Below are positions 6,527 to 11,867 of a stretch of DNA of 11,867 nt, piece after piece. Made by a program: the position numbers and the translations under genes. Origin of the DNA: an uncultured Pseudomonadota bacterium. GTDB lineage: Bacteria > Lernaellota > Lernaellaia > Lernaellales > Lernaellaceae. The stretch is taken from contig CALBTQ010000840.1 in the NCBI GenBank assembly GCA_937967875.1, positions 1-11,867 of the forward strand, in the 5' to 3' direction. Within the stretch, counting starts at the first letter, position 1. The number at the start of each line of letters is the position of its first letter. Under the pieces are notes generated by a model, which saw only the letters and a list, made by a program, of their open reading frames with translations, was not told where the DNA came from and did not search any database.

Positions 6527-7096
6527 ATGAAAATCTTTCCCGCACGCTCGATTTTCTTGGTTGCCTTGGCGGTCCTGATGGCGATTGTCGTTTCCTGCGA
6601 CGAAGATGACGACGACTCATCTTCCGACGACGACAAAAACGACGGCGATTCGATGGCCGGCGACGACGACGATGACGACGACGGCGGGCCGACCGGCGAT
6701 GACCCTTATATTTTCGCGGCGGAGTTCGACCCCGAAACGACCTTCATCGAATCGATCGACGGTGACGACATGTGGGTGGCCGCCCTGACCTTATCGGTCT
6801 GCGACGTCAACGACGATCTCTCCGGCGGCAACCTGCTGCTTTACATGATGGTTGACGAGAATGTATGCGACTGCGGCGAGATCGCCTTGAGCAATTTCGT
6901 CGAGAACCACGGCGATCTGCTTGACGTCGACGACTGCGAACAGCCCAAAACGATCTCGGGCATTATCGCGATGGCGGGCGTCGGGGAAGACTATTTCGAA
7001 CCCGGCGAATGGTGTTTCGGCATCGCCATCAGCGACGGCGCCGGCAACAATTCCAATCGCATCGACGACGTCTGTTTCACGCACGACCCGGACTGA
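6527..7096 (+). CDS. Small poly-Asp, six-cysteine lipoprotein
   Basis: A 189-residue protein with ATG preceded by GGGAG 5 nt upstream. Residues 1-23 are a lipoprotein signal peptide with lipobox VVSC (Cys24). Residues 25-59 are an Asp/Ser/Gly-rich linker. The remaining ~130 residues form one domain with six cysteines (92, 114, 116, 137, 163, 183), enough for three disulfides. Its last part (GEWCFGIAISDGAGN) looks like the end of an Ig-like or fibronectin-like beta-sandwich, where ISDxxGN is a common final-strand signature. I do not recognise a named family. The residue after the lipidated Cys is Asp, which in E. coli would retain a lipoprotein in the inner membrane; that rule may not hold here. 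It converges with the DsbA-like gene 19 bp away, a possible thiol-oxidation partner. Confidence 0.85.
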   Translation: MKIFPARSIFLVALAVLMAIVVSCDEDDDDSSSDDDKNDGDSMAGDDDDDDDGGPTGDDPYIFAAEFDPETTFIESIDGDDMWVAALTLSVCDVNDDLSGGNLLLYMMVDENVCDCGEIALSNFVENHGDLLDVDDCEQPKTISGIIAMAGVGEDYFEPGEWCFGIAISDGAGNNSNRIDDVCFTHDPD

Positions 7097-7115
7097 GCCG
7101 ACCGCGGGGCTGGGA

Positions 7116-7958
7116 TTATTTCTTCAACAGCTCCGCCACGACTTTCTCGAAATCCTCGTAAGGTTTGGCGCCGCGGTAAACATCGCCGTTGATGACCGAG
7201 GTAGGCGTGCCTTTAACGGGAACCACGCGGCCGAGTTGCATTTCCGCTTCGAGTTGTTTTTTGATTTCCTCGTCCTGCATGTCGCGGTAGAGGCGGTCGG
7301 CGTCCAGGCCCAGTTCGGCGGCCGCCGGGCGGATCGTCTTGTCGAAGGCTTCCTTCTCCTGCTCGACGGTCGCTATGTTCTGGGGGAGGCTGATGCGCCA
7401 GGTTCTCATTTCGGCGAAAGCGAGTTCGATAAACTCCCAGAATTTCCCTTGGCGACCGGCGGCGAGAGCGGCGCGTTGCAGGAAGTCGGCCCCCTGATGA
7501 ATGCGGTAGTACAGGTACACGATCTGCACGTTGTCGGCGCCGAATTTTTCCTGCAACTTTTTGAGGTTGTCATGATGACGGGCGCAGAAGGGGCACAGCA
7601 GTTCCATGAACACGACGAATTTCACCGGGGCATCGTCGCTGCCGAGGGTCATGGCCGTGGCGGGAACTACCAGTTCGACGTTTTGCGCCTGCGGATCGGG
7701 CTTTGGCGCCTTTTGGTTGGACAAAATGCGAATGCGCGCTTCGAGCCACTCGATTTTATGCTGCAACGCTTCATTTTCGGCGGTGAGCTCTTCCACCCGT
7801 TTTTTCAGGGCGGCGATCTCTTGTTCGTCCGCGGTCTGATGCGTCGCTTCGCCGGCCGGCTGGTCGACCACCATGGCCGGCGGCGGCAGGTGTTTGACCG
7901 CGCAGGCGGAGAACATCAGCAGCGACACCGATAGCGCAACAAGTATCAACCGTTTCAT
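7116..7958 (-). CDS. DsbA-like thioredoxin-fold lipoprotein with coiled-coil stalk
   Basis: A 280-residue protein starting at ATG 7958 with AGGGAG 6 nt upstream. The open frame extends further 5' (to 8441), but that part lies antisense-frame to the next gene and has no signal-peptide logic. Residues 1-18 are a lipoprotein signal with lipobox FSAC (Cys19). Residues ~44-81 are a heptad-like coiled coil (EIAALKKRVEELTAENEAL). Residues ~92-280 are a DsbA/DSBA-like thioredoxin domain: active site CPFC (Cys122-Cys125), helical insert 150-240, and the cis-Pro loop GTPTSV with Pro252 followed by NGDVYRGA. It probably oxidises or isomerises disulfides of periplasmic or surface proteins while tethered to a membrane. 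The CPFC dipeptide differs from E. coli DsbA (CPHC), so redox potential may differ. It lies 74 bp downstream of the gene at 8033-8479 in the same direction. Confidence 0.93.
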   Translation of the reverse strand: MKRLILVALSVSLLMFSACAVKHLPPPAMVVDQPAGEATHQTADEQEIAALKKRVEELTAENEALQHKIEWLEARIRILSNQKAPKPDPQAQNVELVVPATAMTLGSDDAPVKFVVFMELLCPFCARHHDNLKKLQEKFGADNVQIVYLYYRIHQGADFLQRAALAAGRQGKFWEFIELAFAEMRTWRISLPQNIATVEQEKEAFDKTIRPAAAELGLDADRLYRDMQDEEIKKQLEAEMQLGRVVPVKGTPTSVINGDVYRGAKPYEDFEKVVAELLKK

Positions 7959-8032
7959 CCGACGCTCCCTGGAAGACGTGAGGTTCGACAGTAAACGATC
8001 GAAATCCCATGGGCAACCACAACGGACAAGTT

Positions 8033-8479
8033 TTAACGCGGTCGGGCGGCGCGCCACGCCTGGAATCGACCGTCGATGACCTGTTTGATCTTTTCGAAAT
8101 TTTCCCAGGTGTCTTGCACGTGGTAAGTGCTGGGCAAGCCGCGGCACAGCGCGGCTTCGTAGTCGGTCATGTAACCGCCGGCAGTGATGTCGTAATAATC
8201 CTGGGCGAAGGCGTTGCCCAGATCGCTGAGCATATCGCCGATCAAGACGCCGTCCCATTCGGCGTAGATCTGCGCTCCCGTGCTTTCGTGGGCCAGAAAC
8301 CGTTGCAGGCCGTCGAGTCCTTCGGTCTTGAAAAAATCGCTGATCAGGTCGTTTTCCATCAACCAGCCCAGGAACATCCCGGTGTGCACGAATCCTTGGA
8401 AGTCGTCGAGGTCCGCGGGGAACTCTCCCCCGTAGTGCCATTTGGCCTTGTCATAGGCGATCGAATCCATTGGGGACAT
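8033..8479 (-). CDS. Small soluble protein of an uncharacterised family (DUF7832-like)
   Basis: A 148-residue protein starting at ATG 8479 with AGGAG 6 nt upstream. It has no signal peptide or membrane segment and is acidic and aromatic-rich. The opening YDKAKWHYGGEFPADL, the FVHTGMFLGWLMEND block, the GNAFAQDYYD block and the LPSTYHVQDTWENFEKIK end match, from memory, a conserved family of unknown function that I believe is catalogued as DUF7832. The length is normal for it and the frame looks intact. No catalytic motif is evident. It may share a transcript with the downstream DsbA-like gene, but a functional link is not shown, since one product is cytoplasmic and the other is exported. Confidence 0.8.
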   Translation of the reverse strand: MSPMDSIAYDKAKWHYGGEFPADLDDFQGFVHTGMFLGWLMENDLISDFFKTEGLDGLQRFLAHESTGAQIYAEWDGVLIGDMLSDLGNAFAQDYYDITAGGYMTDYEAALCRGLPSTYHVQDTWENFEKIKQVIDGRFQAWRAARPR

Positions 8480-8787
8480 GTGGCGCTCCTATATGGTTTT
8501 TTAAGAAAAAAGAAAAGTTGCGCGGCGATGATACCAGAATTCTATTCGATTACCAGGGGCTTGGTTATCTTTGGTTTAATCAAGGGACTCCATACTGAAT
8601 TATCGATGGAAAATGTTCGCATTAAGGCGACGACCTGCTAATTATCAGGAACAACAGAGAAACTTCGTTTAACTTTCAAGTATTATTTTCAGTTGGGTAA
8701 ATCGAATTGTGGCCCTGTAATGAAAAAATTGCCGAAAGCGGCCATTTTTGGATGGACAATAATTAAGTATGGTGTCCCGAATTATCT
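8480..8787. other. AT-rich intergenic spacer with repeat element
   Basis: This 308-bp gap lies upstream of the gene at 8033-8479 and downstream of the stop at 8788. Most of it is the repeat element at 8584-8778. The rest (8480-8583) should hold the promoter for the 8033-8479 gene. A TATCAT box on the minus strand near 8529-8534 is possible, but I find no matching -35 box. Confidence 0.6.
8584..8778. mobile_element. MITE-like repeat element, copy 1
   Basis: A 195-bp AT-rich element bounded by 18-bp imperfect terminal inverted repeats (GGGACTCCATACTGAATT at 8584-8601, reverse complement of AATTAAGTATGGTGTCCC at 8761-8778; 16 of 18 match). It aligns along its whole length to copy 2 at 10125-10309. 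The right 45 bp (8734-8778) are nearly identical (44 of 45) and include a small GCCG-AAAG-CGGC hairpin. No transposase is encoded. The right end stops 9 bp short of the stop codon of the beta-propeller gene. The structure fits a MITE or a relic of REP-associated tyrosine transposase ends (inference). Confidence 0.75.
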
Positions 8788-10044
8788 CTACCGCGCGCCG
8801 TCGACCAACAAGCGCGGGGGAACGTCGGGCCCGACGGCCAGCAGTTGCTCGATGCGCAGCAGGTCGTCCGGCAGGCTCATAGTGTCCAGCGAGTCGGGTA
8901 AGACCTCCACCAACACGGGATCATCCGAGGATAAGTCCAGGTCCAGCCACAGGAAGGCGCGCCCGTCGGTCAGCACAACCGCACCGCGAATTACGGTTTC
9001 GTAACCGATCGTACTCCGGCAGTTCCATTGACCGTCGCGCAATTCGAGAAAGCGATTGTCGGTCCAGTAAGTGGAGTACCCGATCACGTGTTCGGCGACG
9101 CCGGTCAGCCGGCGGGGAACGTAGGCGAGATCCCCCGCAAGGCAGGAGTCCGGCGTCGGTATCTGCGTCCAGCCCTCGGCTGCGAGCCGGATCAGAGAGA
9201 AGCCCTTGGCGTCGACTTCGCAAAAAACGCCGTAGCCGGTTTGGGCGTCGTCGGTCGTCAGGGCGGTGATAAAGCCGTTTTGCCAGTCGGGCGGCATCGC
9301 GGTCTCGGTCCATTGGCTGTCGGCGAAGGTCAAGAACGAAAAAGTAAAGGGAGCGAACTCGTACTCGATCAACACGCCGGCCCAGCCGCCGGTCGCGGGC
9401 ATCGCCCAAGCTTCGACGCTGCCGGTCTGCAGATCGTAGGCCGCGACCGGTGCGTTTCCCGTAAAATTGTAGAGCTGCTCGTCATGTTCGTAACCGTCGC
9501 CGTTCGGATACCACCACGAATAATGATAGTAGGTGTCGGCCCAGAAAACGCCGTCCGTCGTCAAGCCGAGGTGACGCACGTTGTGTCCGGCGGCGGTGGG
9601 CTCGCGCTCGACGAAACGCCAACCGTCCGCTTCGTCGAACAGCAGCCATTGGTGGCGTTTGGTCGTCGAGCAGTAAGTCTGTTCGTTCGTGATGTTCCAG
9701 GCGGAATGTATTGTTTGCCCGTCGACCACCAGCGAGGGGCCGAGGCGAAAGTCGGTTTCGTCCGTGGTCAGTTCCGGCTGGGGAATGTCCATTTTCTGCC
9801 AACCGTCAGCGGTTTGCAGCCAGGACGCAATACGCTCGCCGTCGAAGCCGACGAGCAACAACCGGTCATCGTCATTGTCGTCATCCACGGAGTCGTTATC
9901 GTCATCATCGTCCTGGTCGTCGTCATCGTCGACGTCATCCTGGTCTTCCTTGTCGTCATCGTCGTCGTCGTTTTTACAGGCGGACATTGTCGCGAGAATT
10001 AAAACGAGCAAACAGAAGATTGTCAGCCAACGAAACGGTTTCAT
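8788..10044 (-). CDS. Poly-Asp beta-propeller-like lipoprotein
   Basis: A 418-residue protein starting at ATG 10044 with GGGAGA 4-5 nt upstream; the open frame up to 10149 is not used, since the signal peptide begins at MKPFRW. Residues 1-22 are a lipoprotein signal peptide with MSAC lipobox (Cys23). Residues 26-60 are almost pure Asp. Residues 61-418 show recurring Trp-centred motifs (DGWQKMDIP, DGWRFVE, SQWTETAMP, EGWTQIPTP, DGQWNCRS) at roughly 45-70-residue spacing, consistent with a beta-propeller. The layout matches the truncated protein at 46-1439. No catalytic motif is seen; a surface-binding or scaffold role is only an inference. The gene is bracketed by two direct copies of a repeat element (8584-8778 and 10125-10309). 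GC and codon use resemble the other core genes, so it does not look recently foreign. Confidence 0.88.
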   Translation of the reverse strand: MKPFRWLTIFCLLVLILATMSACKNDDDDDDKEDQDDVDDDDDQDDDDDNDSVDDDNDDDRLLLVGFDGERIASWLQTADGWQKMDIPQPELTTDETDFRLGPSLVVDGQTIHSAWNITNEQTYCSTTKRHQWLLFDEADGWRFVEREPTAAGHNVRHLGLTTDGVFWADTYYHYSWWYPNGDGYEHDEQLYNFTGNAPVAAYDLQTGSVEAWAMPATGGWAGVLIEYEFAPFTFSFLTFADSQWTETAMPPDWQNGFITALTTDDAQTGYGVFCEVDAKGFSLIRLAAEGWTQIPTPDSCLAGDLAYVPRRLTGVAEHVIGYSTYWTDNRFLELRDGQWNCRSTIGYETVIRGAVVLTDGRAFLWLDLDLSSDDPVLVEVLPDSLDTMSLPDDLLRIEQLLAVGPDVPPRLLVDGAR

Positions 10045-10124
10045 GGATTCTCCCGATGCGTCTAGTGAAAATAAGTTTCGCTTGTGGCATGAATAAATGC
10101 AACTGAGGTAAAGGGATAAAAAAG

Positions 10125-10309
10125 GGGACATTATTGATGGAAGATGCACGTATTATGACGACAGCCGGCTAATTATCTGTAATAACATGGAAAGATCGTT
10201 TTATATTCAGAAGCGTTTTTCGGTTGGGTAAATAGGCTTGTTGCCCCGTAGGGCAAAATTTGCGGAAAGCGGCCATTTTTGGATAGACAATAATTAAGTA
10301 TGGTGTCCC
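10125..10309. mobile_element. MITE-like repeat element, copy 2
   Basis: A 185-bp copy of the element at 8584-8778 in the same orientation. Its left end is about 10 bp shorter: GGGACA joins directly to TTATTGATGG, so most of the left inverted repeat is deleted. The right 45 bp (10265-10309) match copy 1 at 44 positions. Inside, TTGCCC-CGTA-GGGCAA (near 10241-10256) forms a 6-bp-stem hairpin that is decayed in copy 1. There is no coding capacity beyond a 27-codon frame. Confidence 0.75.
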
Positions 10310-10335
10310 TTAGTTAAATGGTGTCCCTTAATTAG
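10300..10335 (+). repeat. Tandem 18-bp repeat of the element's right end
   Basis: ATGGTGTCCCTTAGTTAA (10300-10317) is followed directly by ATGGTGTCCCTTAATTAG (10318-10335), 16 of 18 identical. The second unit ends 15 bp before the start codon at 10351. It looks like duplicated terminal sequence of copy 2, or the end of a second, nested element. Confidence 0.75.
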
Positions 10336-10350
10336 AAAGATGGGGAAACC

Positions 10351-11256
10351 TTGAAGAAAAAAGTCATCCAATTTCTATTTGGCGTCAATGTCTATGAAAT
10401 TGTCTTCGATTTCGTTCTCGCCCTGTACGTTCGTTTTTGTTTGTATGGCGCATTGCTCGATCAAGGGCGAATCATCGATCGGCTGAACGCGGCAACCGCG
10501 ATCATTTTGGCTTTGGCCATCGACTTTTTCATTCCCTGGTACCTGGGCATCCTGTACAAGCAATACCAAAACGCCCCGCAATTCATCAGGAAAACCGTGT
10601 TGATCGTTTTCGGTTTCATTGTGTTTTTCCTCTACATCGAAATCCCGGCAAACCTATATCACTACAAAATCGTTTCCATGGAAATGCATATGATGGCGCT
10701 TTTTATCGGCGGGCTGTTCGCGCTGATCGCCGGGGCAATGCTGGGCGCTCATGAAAACGAGCCCGTTGAAAAAGACGAGCCAAGCGGCATTGGCGCGGCG
10801 GTCATGATGTCGATTGCGCCATTGGAAATTTTCGGCATCTATCTGGCGATCCTGATCGGCCAGAAAGTCGGCGTGTTCTTTGGAGTCATCATCTGGCTGG
10901 GGCTTACCGTGGGAATCGCCATCGGGGTAATCGGGCTTTCCATGACAATCGACAAGCTGATCAATAAGGATACAGGGCAGTTCCTGGCCAAATGGGGAAA
11001 GACCCTCATTCTCCCTTTCATCCTGGTTACCTTGATGTGCGCCTGGACGGAAATTTATATCTGGCCGACGTTGCGTTACGCGCAAGAATCCGGAGGATCG
11101 CCGGATCGTTTCTTTATGGTCTTTACCCTTATCCTTACCGGGCTTTTGCCGTTGCGGCTGATCATGGCCCTTCACCCTCCGTTGCGTCTGCCGACGCTTA
11201 TCACCGGAGGAGGCGCCTTTTACTTCTTCATCCATTCCCTAAGTCAACTTGTATAA
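10351..11256 (+). CDS. Polytopic integral membrane protein, function unknown
   Basis: A 301-residue protein with about nine predicted hydrophobic segments (near 15-36, 47-69, 81-103, 112-133, 147-170, 174-199, 216-238, 254-275, 281-300). The start is TTG at 10351 with a GGGGAA ribosome site; an in-frame TAG lies at 10333-10335 and the first internal ATG comes only at residue 110, so TTG is the only sensible start. The N-terminus is short and basic (MKKKV). A hydrophilic loop (134-146) is acidic. I recognise no transporter or enzyme motif; LPLRLIMALHPPLRLP near the C-terminus is distinctive but unassigned. Codon use is visibly less GC-rich than in neighbouring genes and it sits between repeat-element copies, so it may be acquired. 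No partner gene is adjacent. Confidence 0.8.
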   Translation: MKKKVIQFLFGVNVYEIVFDFVLALYVRFCLYGALLDQGRIIDRLNAATAIILALAIDFFIPWYLGILYKQYQNAPQFIRKTVLIVFGFIVFFLYIEIPANLYHYKIVSMEMHMMALFIGGLFALIAGAMLGAHENEPVEKDEPSGIGAAVMMSIAPLEIFGIYLAILIGQKVGVFFGVIIWLGLTVGIAIGVIGLSMTIDKLINKDTGQFLAKWGKTLILPFILVTLMCAWTEIYIWPTLRYAQESGGSPDRFFMVFTLILTGLLPLRLIMALHPPLRLPTLITGGGAFYFFIHSLSQLV

Positions 11257-11549
11257 ATTTCGAAACACACAAACTTTATTATTTTCAACTCTTCTTCTAA
11301 TCTCTTCTATTTTCTTGTTTTTACAGATGTATTATTAATATTCAGATTGAGCTCGCTGTATGAAAAAACGAATTTGGGATATCGTTCACAAAACGCTATG
11401 TATTGTAACATTATGATATATTAGGGAATAATGGAATATCATGCTCCTCGACAATAATTAAGTAGGGTGTCCCGCAAATAAGGACAGATCGCTTTTGGGA
11501 TTATTCAAGATCGGCCGATATGAGGAGATAACTATTTTTAACGAAAACA
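11257..11549. other. AT-rich intergenic spacer
   Basis: About 290 bp between the membrane-protein gene and the tRNA pair, the most AT-rich part of the window. It holds the end fragment of the repeat family at 11450-11473 and no convincing ORF or terminator. An 18-codon frame starting at 11360 lacks a ribosome site and is not called. Confidence 0.6.
11450..11473 (+). repeat. Solo right end of the MITE-like repeat family
   Basis: These 24 bases match the right end of copies 1 and 2 (GACAATAATTAAGTA, then GGGTGTCCC) with one mismatch in 24. The sequence to the left is not related to either copy, so this is a truncated end. A few bases further on, AAGGACAG (11480-11487) resembles the AGGGACAG end seen at 1463. 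Confidence 0.75.
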
Positions 11550-11621
<72 letters not shown>

Positions 11622-11630
11622 AACAAAAAA

Positions 11631-11702
11631 AGCGGGAAACGGGATTTGAACCCGCGACCCCCGCCTTGGCAAGGCGGTGCTCTACCACTGAGCTATTCCC
11701 GC
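11631..11702 (-). tRNA. tRNA-Gly (anticodon GCC)
   Basis: On the minus strand, GCGGGAA pairs with TTCCCGC as the acceptor stem. The D arm is GCTC-AGTGGTA-GAGC. The anticodon arm is CCGCC-TTGCCAA-GGCGG with anticodon GCC. The T arm has TTCAAAT in the loop. The discriminator is U. CCA is not encoded; a T run follows. The Gly-Cys order matches the start of the glyW-cysT-leuZ cluster of E. coli, but no tRNA-Leu follows here. Confidence 0.96.
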
Positions 11703-11735
11703 ATTTCGTCCGCAAATTGTCAAACAGGGAGCAGA

Positions 11736-11764
11736 AATATCAGGTAATCCGGCCTAAATGTCAA
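11736..11764 (-). promoter_or_regulatory. Sigma70-type promoter of the tRNA-Gly/tRNA-Cys operon
   Basis: On the minus strand a perfect TTGACA (-35, 11764-11759) is followed after exactly 17 bp by GATATT (-10, 11741-11736). Transcription would begin near 11729, about 27 bp before the mature tRNA-Gly 5' end, a normal leader for RNase P processing. Confidence 0.75.
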
Positions 11765-11867
11765 GTGGTTTTTTTCCCGATGAAAAAGAAGTGGTTTCCG
11801 ACGCTTCGGCGCTTGTCAGCGACCGATCTTCTGCTTTAATGGGGGACGTACTCTCCGCCAACCTTCG

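Larger units (their letters stand above)
10045..10350. other. Divergent intergenic spacer with repeat element
   Basis: This 306-bp AT-rich gap separates the beta-propeller gene (-) from the membrane-protein gene (+). It contains repeat copy 2 (10125-10309) and an 18-bp tandem duplication of its right end (10300-10335). The upstream regions of both genes therefore abut or include the element. I see no consensus promoter on either strand. Confidence 0.6.

Noticed and set aside
4806..6703. CRISPR-like or VNTR array from the GAC/GAT tracts
   Set aside because: These are in-frame codon runs without spacers; the repetition is explained by Asp-rich linkers.
7097..7115. Bidirectional terminator between the convergent genes
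   Set aside because: An AGCC/GGCT stem with an 8-nt loop is possible, but neither side has a T run.
6921..7934. Plus-strand 337-residue frame across two genes
   Set aside because: It starts inside the six-Cys lipoprotein gene and runs antisense to the DsbA-like gene, both of which have strong evidence.
9028..10002. Plus-strand frame opposite the beta-propeller gene
   Set aside because: Its VIVVVIV-type tail is merely the antisense of the Asp tract; the minus frame has a lipobox and ribosome site.
11360..11416. 18-codon frame starting MKKRIWDIV
   Set aside because: It is too short, lies in AT-rich spacer and has no ribosome site; it could be chance.
11695..11723. Second TTGACA (11723-11718, minus) as a tRNA promoter
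   Set aside because: Its -10 position would fall inside the mature tRNA-Gly and is not AT-rich.
11762..11867. C-terminal end of a minus-strand gene entering from the window edge
   Set aside because: One minus-strand frame is open from the edge to TGA near 11762-11764 (about 34 codons), and another gives only 9 codons. Neither is recognisable or shows clear coding bias, so no call is made. A CCGA-AGCG-TCGG hairpin (near 11797-11808) could be a terminator for an upstream gene but lacks an adjacent T run.

Overview
The window looks like one end of a metagenome-assembled contig from an uncultured, GC-rich, Gram-negative bacterium of the deltaproteobacterial / Myxococcota / 'Candidatus Lernaellota' sort. 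That placement is an inference. It rests on outer-membrane lipoproteins with long poly-aspartate linkers, a receiver-PATAN (DUF4388) regulator and many short inverted-repeat elements. Bases 1-45 are not genomic: they match the 3' 45 bases of the Illumina TruSeq universal (P5/read-1) adapter. They sit directly against a GAC/GAT triplet tract, so the contig probably ended in a low-complexity repeat.

Layout. (1) 46-1439 (+): the 5'-truncated end of a poly-Asp, beta-propeller-like lipoprotein. (2) 1440-1689: an AT-rich spacer between convergent genes, holding a MITE-like element and short tandem repeats. (3) 4602-1690 (-): a three-gene block made of an outer-membrane beta-barrel candidate, a secretin N-domain protein with no secretin barrel (ATGA overlap with the barrel gene), and a receiver-PATAN regulator. 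(4) 4737-7096 (+): a lipoprotein alpha-amylase-family (GH13) enzyme and a small six-cysteine lipoprotein, both with poly-Asp linkers. (5) 8479-7116 (-): a small soluble protein of an uncharacterised family and a DsbA-like thioredoxin-fold lipoprotein on a coiled-coil stalk. (6) 8584-10309: a second poly-Asp beta-propeller lipoprotein gene (10044-8788, -) bracketed by two direct copies of a ~190-bp repeat element. (7) 10351-11256 (+): a polytopic membrane protein of unknown function with lower GC than its neighbours. (8) 11257-11549: an AT-rich spacer with a stump of the same repeat family. (9) 11702-11550 (-): tRNA-Gly(GCC) and tRNA-Cys(GCA) in tandem behind a near-consensus sigma70 promoter.

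Common theme. Almost every protein-coding gene here points to the cell envelope: four poly-Asp lipoproteins, a DsbA-like lipoprotein, an outer-membrane barrel with a secretin-like periplasmic partner, and an integral membrane protein. The most unusual signals are the shared lipobox plus poly-Asp tether on unrelated domains, the secretin N-domain protein without a pore in an operon with a separate barrel, and the repeat family that flanks a lipoprotein gene on both sides.
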